Of a stretch of 32,129 nt of DNA, positions 1 through 7,648 are shown piece by piece (the first letter of the stretch is position 1; every line of letters begins with the position of its first letter). This DNA comes from Candidatus Iainarchaeum sp. Lineage in GTDB: Archaea > Iainarchaeota > Iainarchaeia > Iainarchaeales > DTGL01. Made by a program: the position numbers and the translations under genes. The notes under the pieces were generated by a model that saw nothing but the letters and a program-made list of their open reading frames with translations, ran no database searches and was not told where the DNA came from. Where the stretch lies: the NCBI GenBank assembly GCA_021163505.1, contig JAGGVE010000001.1, positions 1 through 32,129 of the forward strand. The letters are read 5' to 3'.

Positions 1-903
1 AAGGTTGCGAGCTTCTTGGAAAAGTGGCTTGGCCAGGATGAATCCTTTGTAAGAATAATAAAGCGCTCTTCGCAGAAAATTTCGTTGCAGCTGAAAGCGC
101 TTGACCCAAGTGTTGTTTCGAAACCGATATTCAGCGAGACACATTCAAGTATATTGATGAGCGGAACCCTGCTGCCAACAAAGATGTATGCTGACTTGCT
201 TGGCTTCGAGGAAGAGCGCACTTTGCTCAGAGAATACAACTCGCCTTTCCCGAAGGAGAATAAGCTAACTCTTGTAGTGCCAAGCGTTACAACAAAATAT
301 TCCGAAAGGAGCTTTGAGGAATACAAACGCATAGCGGATATGCTTGCAAAGATGATCGCTTGTGTTCCAGGCAATGTTGCTGTTTTCTTCCCGAGCTTCG
401 AATTGTTGCAAGCTATTTCAATGCTTCTCGAAGGAAAACTTTTTAGGAAAGTGCTGAAGCAGAAAGAAAGAATGAATACAAAAGAAAGGTTTGCTTTGCT
501 GAGCGAGTTTAGGAAGAGTTCTTCGCAAGGAGCGGTTTTGTTTGCTGTTGCAGCAGGTAGCTTTGCTGAAGGTGTTGACTACTTTGGAAAGCAGTTGCTC
601 TGCGCGATTGTTGTAGGTATACCTCTGCGTGAAATGGACTTAGAGCAGAAATGCCTGATAGAATATTATCAGCGCAAATTTGGCGCAGGCTGGCATTACG
701 GCTACTTGTATCCAGCAATCGCAAGAGCAATACAGGCAGCCGGTAGAGTGATTAGAGATAGAAATGATCGCGGCGTTGTAGTTTTCTTGGATAAACGCTA
801 CACCTGGAAGAATTATGTAAGGTGCTTTCCTAAGGATATGGAAAGGATTGTAACGAATGAACCGGAAAAATTTATAGATGATTTCTGGAAGAAGCACAAA
901 TAA
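1..903 (+). CDS. XPD/Rad3-like DNA helicase, C-terminal part (5' end outside window)
   Basis: The reading frame is open from base 1, so this is the last 300 residues of a longer protein. The visible part is the second motor domain of a superfamily 2 iron-sulfur helicase of the XPD/DinG type. SGTLLP followed by YADLLGF is the usual start of that domain, GSFAEGVDYFG corresponds to motif V, and QAAGRVIRD is the arginine-finger motif VI. The iron-sulfur cluster cysteines and Walker motifs would lie upstream and cannot be checked. Family members unwind DNA 5' to 3' in repair or transcription-linked processes. The gene ends one base before the convergent thioredoxin reductase gene. It is a housekeeping gene with no obvious link to the surface genes that follow. 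Confidence 0.93.
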   Translation, partial: KVASFLEKWLGQDESFVRIIKRSSQKISLQLKALDPSVVSKPIFSETHSSILMSGTLLPTKMYADLLGFEEERTLLREYNSPFPKENKLTLVVPSVTTKYSERSFEEYKRIADMLAKMIACVPGNVAVFFPSFELLQAISMLLEGKLFRKVLKQKERMNTKERFALLSEFRKSSSQGAVLFAVAAGSFAEGVDYFGKQLLCAIVVGIPLREMDLEQKCLIEYYQRKFGAGWHYGYLYPAIARAIQAAGRVIRDRNDRGVVVFLDKRYTWKNYVRCFPKDMERIVTNEPEKFIDDFWKKHK

Positions 904-912
904 GCTATTTGT
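896..912. terminator. Hairpin spanning two convergent stop codons
   Basis: ACAAATA and TATTTGT form a perfect 7-bp inverted repeat with an AGC loop. The hairpin covers the stop codons of both the helicase gene and the facing thioredoxin reductase gene. It is the only structure at a junction with one base between genes, so it may act as a two-way 3' end or antisense block. No strong T-run follows it, so the call is weak. Confidence 0.3.
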
Positions 913-1813
913 TCAAGTAGCGATAAGCACTTTCTGCAGCAATAGCGCCTTGGGCACAAGCAACTATCACCTGCTGAAATACGCCAGTAACATCGCCAGC
1001 TGCAAATACTCCTGCAACGCTGGTATTCATATGCATATCTATCTTTATATTACCTCTTTCATCAAGCTTGCAGCCAAGCTGTTCTGCCAAATTAGAATTA
1101 GGTTCGATTCCAATGTAAATAAAAGCGCCTTCAACACTGAGCGTTTTTTCCTTACCTGTTTTCCAATCTTTATACTTCAATCCTTTTAGCATTTCGTTGC
1201 CAAAAAATTCGAACACCTTTGCATTAGTTATTATATCCACCTTGTTTTCTTTTAGCTTTGATACGTATACTTTTTCACATCTAAGCTCGGAAGCATATTC
1301 TATCAGGTAAACCTTCTTACATATTTTGCTCAAATATAATGCATTTACTGCTCCGCTATTGCCGCCGCCTATTACAGCAACCTCTTTATTGGCAAAGAGT
1401 GGTCCATCGCAAGTGGCGCAATAGCTTATGCCTTTGCCTTCAAACTGCTCTGCACCTTTCACATTTAACTTTCTATGCTTAGCGCCTGTTGCAATAATTA
1501 TTGTTTTCGCTTTCCTCTTTTTTCCATCACTCGTTTTCAGCTCAAAGTGTTCATTAGCTTTTTTTGCTTCCACTATTGCAAAGCCCTCATTTATTCTCAC
1601 TTGCAAGCTTTCCGCCTGGTTGCGCATCTTGTTTGCTAGCTCCAGCCCTTTTATTGGTTCAAAACCGGGATAGTTTTCTATAAGTACTGCTTCGTTGAGC
1701 ATTCCGCCAGCAATGCCAGCTTCAAATAGCTCAACGGTAAGCCCCTTTCTCTTGGCATATATTGCAGCTGATAAGCCAGCAGGGCCAGCACCAATTATTG
1801 CAACATCCAGCAT
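905..1813 (-). CDS. trxB: Thioredoxin reductase (FAD-dependent, low-molecular-weight type)
   Basis: The 302-residue protein has the full thioredoxin reductase layout. The N-terminal FAD-binding motif is IGAGPAG (residues 7-13), the redox-active pair is CATC (132-135), the second dinucleotide-binding motif is GGGNSG (149-154), and FAAGDV (about 270-275) is the C-terminal FAD contact. Enzymes of this family reduce thioredoxin or glutaredoxin-like partners in the cytoplasm. After the second Rossmann strand, where NADPH-specific enzymes carry HRRxxxR, this protein reads VYLIEYASELR. That suggests NADPH is not the preferred donor, as known for some archaeal homologues. An SD-like AGGTG precedes the ATG. 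The gene is divergent from a secreted Cys-containing protein gene, with a shared promoter region. Confidence 0.95.
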   Translation of the reverse strand: MLDVAIIGAGPAGLSAAIYAKRKGLTVELFEAGIAGGMLNEAVLIENYPGFEPIKGLELANKMRNQAESLQVRINEGFAIVEAKKANEHFELKTSDGKKRKAKTIIIATGAKHRKLNVKGAEQFEGKGISYCATCDGPLFANKEVAVIGGGNSGAVNALYLSKICKKVYLIEYASELRCEKVYVSKLKENKVDIITNAKVFEFFGNEMLKGLKYKDWKTGKEKTLSVEGAFIYIGIEPNSNLAEQLGCKLDERGNIKIDMHMNTSVAGVFAAGDVTGVFQQVIVACAQGAIAAESAYRYLNK

Positions 1814-1850
1814 AGCAGCACCTACAACGATAGAATTTTAATTCAAGAAA

Positions 1851-1864
1851 ACATTTAAATATAA
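1851..1864. promoter_or_regulatory. Palindromic TATA box shared by divergent genes
   Basis: The element ATTTAAAT (1853-1860), extended by ATA, matches the archaeal TATA consensus and reads the same on both strands. It lies about 40 bp from the start codon of each flanking gene (1813 minus, 1896 plus). Both starts carry SD-like sequences (GTAGGTG on the minus side, CTGGAGTG on the plus side), consistent with short leaders. One TBP site could therefore serve both directions. Confidence 0.55.
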
Positions 1865-1895
1865 GCGTATATGATGTTTTCTGGAGTGTAAGAAG

Positions 1896-3122
1896 ATGTC
1901 AAAGAGATTCTTACTTTTGGCAACACTTTTCTTATTTTCCCTTTTTTTAATTGTTCCTGTTAGTGCTCAGCCAGAGCAACTAAAGGCGCTTATAACCGAT
2001 GCAGAAATACAGAGTGCTATAGAGCAGGCAAAAACAGGAGCAGATTTTACAAATAAAGATGCATTATATTACAGCAAATTTATCAATAATACATACTATG
2101 CTTCTGTTTGCCATGGCGGTTCCAGATCGTTGGGCTGCAAGGAGCGCGTGGTGAAATTAAACGGCAACTATTATGAAATAGCAAACCCTGTTGCTGTTTT
2201 TGGTATTGGGGGTGCACACTATCTCAACACAAGCACAGATGATTACCTTGTTGTTAAGCTTCTTGGCGAGCTCTGGTTTATAAAGCCACACTGGAATGAT
2301 TCCGAGCAATGCTATTTTGATGTCTGGAAGTGGACCTCAAGCGAGAATTTTTTTGTTGATGCCTCGTATAATCTAAGTGCTTGCGAAGGACAGGGTTCAG
2401 CAGTATTTCCTAAGAGCAAAGATTTTTACACAGTAAGCGCTTATGAAAACAGCTGTGGCATAGCTTTTGATATTAGCTGCAGAAGCGGCAGCTGGCCAAC
2501 GGGAACTGATGTTGCTATAAAAAATATAAAAATAAATTCCCAGTATTTTGAGGAGCTTAAGGCAAGGGCCCAAACCAGAGAAAGCAGGATAACGCCTGCT
2601 CGGCAGATACCAAATGAATGTGGGTTTAAAATAGCTTCAGTACGCTATAAAGGCCAAACATATGATGATCCGAACTCCCTGACTTATTATGCTGAAACCG
2701 CTGAACCAATGAGCGTTAGTTTTGTTATAGATAATTCTAAATGCAATATTCAGCAAATGGTTTTTGGCTTGTGGGAAAGTGCTGAACCTATTGGTTATCC
2801 GCCTATTGATATATATGTAGGTTCTGATATAATAAATTCTTTAAACGAAAATGGAAGCGCCAATATTGAAGTCAGCTTCAGTGATGCTCGTGACTGGGCA
2901 AAGAAATACATGGCTGCAAGGGTGTTTGCATTGCCCTCTGATTCCACCTCTGCGAGATGGATCTCAAGTCAGGTGGTTGAAATAACATTTTCTTCAGGCA
3001 CTGGTGCTGGAGGTCAGACACAGAAGCCTCCTGAGCAGGGATTAACCAATTGTTCGGCTTGCAGCAGCCTTTTGCAATGCTTGGCATGCATAGATATGTT
3101 AATTTTGGAATCAATCCCATAA
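1896..3122 (+). CDS. Secreted protein with four-cysteine C-terminal tail
   Basis: I do not recognise a named family. The 408-residue product starts with a Sec signal peptide (MSKRFLLLAT, then a hydrophobic core ending VSA before QPEQ). The body has several cysteines and Tyr/Trp-rich beta-like segments. A second domain (about residues 238-370, starting ECGFKIASV) resembles a segment of the 28359-30560 product that begins ECSLHIVSV. The last 23 residues (386-408) follow the pattern C-x2-C-x5-C-L-x-C, then IDMLILESIP. The same tail, with identical spacing, ends the 28359-30560 product. There is no C-terminal membrane helix or basic cluster. An SD-like GGAGTG precedes the ATG. The gene is likely monocistronic and ends two bases before the facing gene. 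Surface or extracellular location is inferred from the signal peptide. Confidence 0.85.
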   Translation: MSKRFLLLATLFLFSLFLIVPVSAQPEQLKALITDAEIQSAIEQAKTGADFTNKDALYYSKFINNTYYASVCHGGSRSLGCKERVVKLNGNYYEIANPVAVFGIGGAHYLNTSTDDYLVVKLLGELWFIKPHWNDSEQCYFDVWKWTSSENFFVDASYNLSACEGQGSAVFPKSKDFYTVSAYENSCGIAFDISCRSGSWPTGTDVAIKNIKINSQYFEELKARAQTRESRITPARQIPNECGFKIASVRYKGQTYDDPNSLTYYAETAEPMSVSFVIDNSKCNIQQMVFGLWESAEPIGYPPIDIYVGSDIINSLNENGSANIEVSFSDARDWAKKYMAARVFALPSDSTSARWISSQVVEITFSSGTGAGGQTQKPPEQGLTNCSACSSLLQCLACIDMLILESIP

Positions 3123-3124
3123 TT

Positions 3125-4594
3125 TTATCTGTTTTTCTTTTTGAGGTAAATAAAAGCAAACAGAATGGCCAGCAGCACTATTATGGCTATAATAATCCCA
3201 GTGTAGTCCTGCTTCGGCTCTGGTTTTGGGCTTGGCTTCGGGGTTTGAGTTTCTTTGGGTGTTGCAGGCGCTGGAGTTTCAGCTGTATCTATTTTTTCCT
3301 TTTCTTTCTCATAATTTTCAATCAATTCAGCGCTTCTGGCCTTGGACAGATCATATACTATTGTTACCTTTTGATGTAGGTTGCCTTCCTTATCCATAAT
3401 TTTTGATATGAGATACAGCTTATCATAATGTTCATCTGCTTCGATCTCTTTTTTCATTGCTATAATTTTTGGAGTTATGATGCCCTCGTATTCTGCTTTT
3501 CCAAGCAGCTTTCCGTCAGCGGTTACGAGTTCTGCTGTTGCCTTTCCTTCGAACTCGGTGAACCAATCTGTGGAATTTGAAAAGCAGCTGAATAAGGTGA
3601 ACCTATCTCCTTTTACCAGCGGGAATTTATCTATGCCCGAAAAAATGAAGCGCCCCATCGAACCCCTGACTGAAAACCGCAGATTTAGGATGTTGCTCCA
3701 GCCATTGGCGCTTGCTTTTATTTTGAGCAGATATGCTGCAGGCTTGAGATCAGTGAAGGATATTTTTATGATTTCATCTGAGTTTGCATCAATATCAACA
3801 AACCTCTTTTTTGAGTATTCTCTTAGAAGATTCTCTTCCCTAGAAGAATCCCACCTATAAAGTTCATATTCCACAAATGCACTTAATGGTTCGGGGGTGG
3901 TATTTATTATTCGTACCTCATAGTTTATTTTTTCACCGGGTTCAAACTCCTTTGCAAAATGCCTAAGGATTACATGATCGCCATTCAGGAGAACGCTGTT
4001 CCTATCGATATAAAATATTTGTTTTTCATAGCTGGATTTCACATTAAATCTTGCTACTGCTCCATAAACATGGTTTACAAATGGAAGCCCAGCCAGATTG
4101 AATGTTCTCGCTTCTTGAAAAAATAGTGCCACGTAATATTCGCCACTTGGCGAATTTTCGGGAATGTACCACTCAAAGCTTAGAGGATACTCCTGATTTG
4201 TATCCAAATACAGATCCTCCATAACCAGAAATTCATCAATCATATAACTGCCCTGTCTGCTACCGCTTTCTTCATTTATTAGATAGACCTGGGCCCATAC
4301 GTTGCCCTGGACAACAGGATAAGGGTTTGTATTTTTTATAACTGCAATTATGTTTGCAGTTTCCCCCGCGTTGTATGTTTTTTTTGTTGCATGGGGGAAC
4401 TGAAATTTGATGCTACCAAAGCGATAATAATCGAAGCAGTTAACGCCAGTTGCTTCTATATTTGTGCCCCCCACACCAATGTCTATAAGCGCAGCACCAT
4501 CATAACCATCTTCTACAGTGGTTTCCTGAGCGCAGACCAATGGATAAAAAATAGTAAGAAGTAAAGTAATTACAACTGCAAACGCCTTTTTCAT
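3125..4594 (-). CDS. Membrane-anchored Ig-like surface protein
   Basis: The 489-residue protein has a Sec signal peptide (MKKAFAVVITLLLTIF, cleavage probably after VCA). A long stretch of beta-rich, Ig-like repeats follows, with phrases such as GETANIIAVIKNTNPYPV and PGEKINYEVRIINTTPEPL, which are typical of CARDB/NEW3-like stalk domains. A Pro/Thr/Lys-rich spacer (about 440-460) leads to one C-terminal transmembrane helix (about 465-483) and a basic tail KKKNR. It should sit outside the cell, held by the C-terminal helix. The spacer-helix-basic layout is like an archaeosortase substrate, but I see no PGF or other known sorting motif. GGTGG lies just before the ATG. It follows the PKD protein gene after 31 bases, probably in one transcript. 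Confidence 0.85.
   Translation of the reverse strand: MKKAFAVVITLLLTIFYPLVCAQETTVEDGYDGAALIDIGVGGTNIEATGVNCFDYYRFGSIKFQFPHATKKTYNAGETANIIAVIKNTNPYPVVQGNVWAQVYLINEESGSRQGSYMIDEFLVMEDLYLDTNQEYPLSFEWYIPENSPSGEYYVALFFQEARTFNLAGLPFVNHVYGAVARFNVKSSYEKQIFYIDRNSVLLNGDHVILRHFAKEFEPGEKINYEVRIINTTPEPLSAFVEYELYRWDSSREENLLREYSKKRFVDIDANSDEIIKISFTDLKPAAYLLKIKASANGWSNILNLRFSVRGSMGRFIFSGIDKFPLVKGDRFTLFSCFSNSTDWFTEFEGKATAELVTADGKLLGKAEYEGIITPKIIAMKKEIEADEHYDKLYLISKIMDKEGNLHQKVTIVYDLSKARSAELIENYEKEKEKIDTAETPAPATPKETQTPKPSPKPEPKQDYTGIIIAIIVLLAILFAFIYLKKKNR
3130..3143 (+). terminator. Oligo-T terminator inside the facing gene
   Basis: Just past the stop codon of the 1896-3122 gene the plus strand reads GTTTTTCTTTTTG. 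Archaeal transcription often ends on such T-runs. On the other strand the same bases encode the Lys-rich end (LKKKNR) of the 3125-4594 product, so the signal lies wholly within the convergent gene. Confidence 0.45.
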
Positions 4595-4625
4595 ATAACC
4601 ACCTTTTTTAAGTGACCATTATAAA

Positions 4626-6308
4626 TTAACTTATTGTAAATCCAGATTCTTTTTTAACTTCATTCAGGTAGCCTTTCACAAGATATCTTCCAGCAAATGA
4701 AAATGGGCCGATAGGTAGATCGCTGTTGCAACGAACAGGTTGTGCTTCTATAAAGGCGAACTCCTCCTCAAGGTTTTCATTTACCTTATCTATTCGTACA
4801 TTTACTGTTGCTGGCGAAGAGCATCGTACATGCAGAATCGTTTTTTCTCCTAAGCCGGTGTTGTCAGCCCATATTTTAAATTCTATTCTTTCCCCCAAAT
4901 TTATTGTTTTTATTATCCTCCTCTTCCGCCCTTTTGCATCGACAGCTGTCAAAATTACACCATACTGCCCGGGTTTGTAAGTGTGTTCCACAACAGCCCC
5001 TTTGCCTGCGCTTCCATCACCGAAGTCCCAGAAATAGTTTGCAATGTTTCCGCTGCCAGTAGCCTCAAATCTCACATTGACTTCTCCATCAGTCCTGCTT
5101 AAAACCTCATAGTCGAAATCTACTTCTATTGTTTGTGGGATTCCTTGGCCATATGAAACATCAAAACATTCGTGCGAGCCAGAAGTGGTATCGCTAAATA
5201 AAATCCAGTCAGCTTCTACGGCTTTTGTAGTCTCAGGCTCTCTGAAAAATAATTTATCCACATACACTCCCGAAACCCAATGGCCACTGCAGCACAGCTT
5301 GCACTCAAACTCTTCTATCGGTACGCTATACTTCGTTCTAATTTCTTCACATGCCTGTATCGCATCATTCACGCGTAATTTATATGCTTCAAGCATGCGC
5401 TTGGATGAAGGTTCAGTGGGCTCAATGGGAACAAGCTTTTCTACATGCCCTGTACCCTCAATATAAGAGCTCACCTTGCAGCTTGGGTTTTCTCTCACAT
5501 AGAAAGTCTGCACTCCAGCATATGCAGCATCTTCGCCCCATGCACCCAGCGGAATCACATATGCATCATTGCCTATTCCATTATCCACTTTATAAACTTC
5601 AGGAATATCGCTCACATCGTAAGATTCTGTACTGAACTCGGCAATGAAATCCGGTGTTGCATCGTATGGAATTCTTGGAGGTCTGTAAGTTTCAAGCTTC
5701 TTTCTTGTTTCAGAGCTTACGCATATAAGTGTTCCATGTCTGTATTTCTCAAAAAAATTCTCAACCAATGGCAGAACATCATCTGCTTCCACTATAGAAC
5801 ACGGCGGCGTGTCAACAGAGCCTCCGCTAATAAAAAAGTCATCAAGTTCTATTTCCCTTTCTGGAGTTTCCAGCAGAAGCACATCATCCTTGTACACTGC
5901 TGGCTCACCCATATGGGTAGGCCCATATTCCCCAACCTTTGATATGTAATAATGCCCGGATAGGTCGCCAGGCATATTCATTGTAAAAATAACCCGGACG
6001 CCCTGCGAATCTCTCGTATTGTTTGTTACACCTTCTCTTAAATCGTCTATGGTAAAAGGGCGCCTATATATTTTGCTGTAGTAATCCAATGTGAGGTCTG
6101 TTATTCTAAAAGCGTTCATAATTGGCAAAACCTGTTTTTCAAAGAATGTTGCGCGAGTTTCTTTATTTCCAACGTCGGTTGGGAGTACAGCAAGCCCAAG
6201 CTTCCAGTTTTCATATTGAAATCCAAGTGCATTTGCAGAATTGATTATAACGGAAAATAAAACCGTTGTAAACAAAATCCTTGCAATTATTGGAATTTTT
6301 TGCTGCAT
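4626..6308 (-). CDS. Secreted protein with a PKD domain
   Basis: I chose the ATG at 6308 (MQQKIPII) because GGTGGTATC lies directly before it; an upstream in-frame ATG at 6326 is less likely. The 560-residue product starts with a Sec signal (hydrophobic core ILFTTVLFSVII). The N-terminal ~380 residues are unrecognised and contain scattered cysteines, including CKLCC. A PKD domain (about 400-470) is clear from NYFWDFGDGSAG, VEHTYKPGQYGVILTAVDA. A further beta domain follows, with no C-terminal membrane helix. PKD domains usually mediate protein or sugar contacts on surface proteins. A TATA-like box upstream suggests its own promoter, separate from the archaeosortase gene 98 bases upstream. Function beyond 'extracellular binding protein' cannot be said. 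Confidence 0.82.
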   Translation of the reverse strand: MQQKIPIIARILFTTVLFSVIINSANALGFQYENWKLGLAVLPTDVGNKETRATFFEKQVLPIMNAFRITDLTLDYYSKIYRRPFTIDDLREGVTNNTRDSQGVRVIFTMNMPGDLSGHYYISKVGEYGPTHMGEPAVYKDDVLLLETPEREIELDDFFISGGSVDTPPCSIVEADDVLPLVENFFEKYRHGTLICVSSETRKKLETYRPPRIPYDATPDFIAEFSTESYDVSDIPEVYKVDNGIGNDAYVIPLGAWGEDAAYAGVQTFYVRENPSCKVSSYIEGTGHVEKLVPIEPTEPSSKRMLEAYKLRVNDAIQACEEIRTKYSVPIEEFECKLCCSGHWVSGVYVDKLFFREPETTKAVEADWILFSDTTSGSHECFDVSYGQGIPQTIEVDFDYEVLSRTDGEVNVRFEATGSGNIANYFWDFGDGSAGKGAVVEHTYKPGQYGVILTAVDAKGRKRRIIKTINLGERIEFKIWADNTGLGEKTILHVRCSSPATVNVRIDKVNENLEEEFAFIEAQPVRCNSDLPIGPFSFAGRYLVKGYLNEVKKESGFTIS

Positions 6309-6358
6309 GATACCACCATTTCCCAAACTGCATCTAGTTAGTATATAGTTATATTTAC

Positions 6359-6375
6359 TATTTTATATATTTTTG
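6359..6375 (-). promoter_or_regulatory. TATA-like promoter for the PKD protein gene
   Basis: The minus strand reads AAAAATATATAAAATAG in the 98-base gap after the archaeosortase stop codon. The box is about 58 bp before the ATG at 6308, which would give a leader of about 30 bases that includes the GGTGGT ribosome site. Confidence 0.45.
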
Positions 6376-6406
6376 CCTTTATATGGCTTTCGCATCGCCA
6401 AATCAC

Positions 6407-6982
6407 CTATTCTTTGCACCTTTTTTCGCTTTCTGTACTCCATTTGAACCAGAGAAAATAAAATCCAACAATTACCACAAACAAAAAACTTTTGAAGAGT
6501 ATGTTGTGCAATATTTCCGCTTCATTAAGGTTCTGGCTTAGGATGAAAGAAATAGTTATATATATGCGCATGATATTGAAAACGAAAACTGTTAAGGTTG
6601 CAAACGCAACACCAATAATACGTTTCTTTATTTTTATGCCGCGCGAGGCAATTATTGCAGATACAAGTACACTAAGCTCGAGCAAGCCTGTGCAGAGCGA
6701 GCTGAAAACAATTTCACTGGGGCCTATCTGCAAGGCAGCAAGTTCCTTATTTTCAACTGTTGCAGTCTTTACTTCTCCCCCGAGCAAAGCTTTCATAATG
6801 CCAGCTATGTAAAATCCTGCATAGTAATCCAGATTCAAAAGAAGAAAAACGAGATTAAATAAAGCGAATGAAATGATAAAATAAATAAGAAAAATGGCGG
6901 AGAGCTTAGCCTCCCGCAAAATTCCTCTGTATTGCAACACTCTGAAAATCCCTAGGGTGTTATTTACTTTTCTTTTTTTCAT
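6407..6982 (-). CDS. Archaeosortase/exosortase-family transpeptidase
   Basis: The 191-residue, very hydrophobic protein has the family's catalytic triad in the expected order. Cys97 lies in SSLCTGLLEL, Arg139 in FNIMRI, and His159 in EILHNILF. Several predicted membrane helices surround them (about 27-50, 92-112, 122-148, 162-179). Archaeosortases are membrane proteins that cut secreted proteins near a C-terminal signal and attach them to a lipid. At about 190 residues it is at the short end of the family. It follows the pilin gene by 22 bases and lies among secreted protein genes, which suggests local substrates. None of the nearby C termini shows a PGF, PEF or PIP motif, so the substrate is unknown. 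Confidence 0.85.
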   Translation of the reverse strand: MKKRKVNNTLGIFRVLQYRGILREAKLSAIFLIYFIISFALFNLVFLLLNLDYYAGFYIAGIMKALLGGEVKTATVENKELAALQIGPSEIVFSSLCTGLLELSVLVSAIIASRGIKIKKRIIGVAFATLTVFVFNIMRIYITISFILSQNLNEAEILHNILFKSFLFVVIVGFYFLWFKWSTESEKRCKE

Positions 6983-7004
6983 GAAAAATCATTGTCGCTA
7001 TACT

Positions 7005-7556
7005 TTAGCGCGCAGCTGTTCTTAATGCTATCAAGCAGCAGATGTCATCTATGCTGGTACAGCTACATCCTGAAACCCAAGACGGATTCAAACCTGCCTC
7101 TCCGCTGTAGTAGGTTCTGATATCGCCTTCTAGCTCTGTACCCACATCACACAGCACTGAAAGCCTCACATTTTTACTTGCCGTTCCGCTATACCGTATC
7201 TGATTTTCCTCGCCATTTTCAACACCGCCGCCCCATGCGTCTGTGGTGTCACTTCCATAATCTCCCAAACTCAGACATAGCTGGTTTTCTTGCAGTCCAA
7301 CCTCAGCAGATTTGACAATCGCTTTTGCGGTCATAGCGCTTCCTTTATCGAACGTAACTATGTCTGTTTTGAAATGCTGAGAAAGCTTAGTTGATGCATC
7401 CTTCAGCTTGTCGCTGGCAGCCTGCACCGGGTCGCCTGTTGAACTTATCCCTGGAATAACCCTGAGTATCGCAAGCAATATTATAAGAATAACGATGGCC
7501 ACAATAGCTGCAATCAAAAGCTGAAACGTTGAAAAGCCTTGCCCTTTATTATCCAT
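7005..7556 (-). CDS. Type IV pilin-like protein (class III signal peptide), candidate major pilin
   Basis: I chose the ATG at 7556 because GAGGTGGAAAG precedes it; a longer in-frame start at 7583 lacks this. The 183-residue product starts MDNKGQGFSTFQLLIAA. KG|Q is a typical archaeal prepilin peptidase site, followed by a helix of about 20 hydrophobic residues. The rest is a soluble head with a cysteine cluster at the C terminus (GCSCTS, then DDICCLIAL). The segment after the helix (DKLKDASTKLSQ) resembles the same place in the giant vWA protein (EQLEKAETKLGQ). It is the last pilin-like gene of the assembly operon and may have an extra promoter of its own. Major-pilin status is inferred from position and size. 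Confidence 0.8.
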   Translation of the reverse strand: MDNKGQGFSTFQLLIAAIVAIVILIILLAILRVIPGISSTGDPVQAASDKLKDASTKLSQHFKTDIVTFDKGSAMTAKAIVKSAEVGLQENQLCLSLGDYGSDTTDAWGGGVENGEENQIRYSGTASKNVRLSVLCDVGTELEGDIRTYYSGEAGLNPSWVSGCSCTSIDDICCLIALRTAAR

Positions 7557-7601
7557 CTTTCCACCTCGCAAAATATATTCCAATAAAAATAGTATTTTCC
7601 A

Positions 7602-7611
7602 TTATTTAATT
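7602..7611 (-). promoter_or_regulatory. Possible internal promoter before the pilin gene
   Basis: The 92-base gap between the two pilin-like genes contains AATTAAATAA on the minus strand, about 50 bp before the ATG at 7556. A small hairpin (CTTTC/GAAAG, 7612-7624) lies just upstream. This could give the pilin gene separate, higher expression. The box is a poor TATA match, so confidence is low. Confidence 0.3.
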
Positions 7612-7648
7612 CTTTCGCCGAAAGGTTGTCAAACTCGCTGACAGGAAC

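Noticed and set aside
3125-3250. PGF-CTERM-type archaeosortase signal on the anchored surface proteins
   Set aside because: The spacer, helix and basic tail are present, but none of the three anchored proteins has PGF, PEF, PIP or another common motif before the helix.
5445-5942. 165-codon plus-strand frame
   Set aside because: It is antisense to the PKD protein gene, with erratic composition and no signal peptide or domain. It is a shadow frame.
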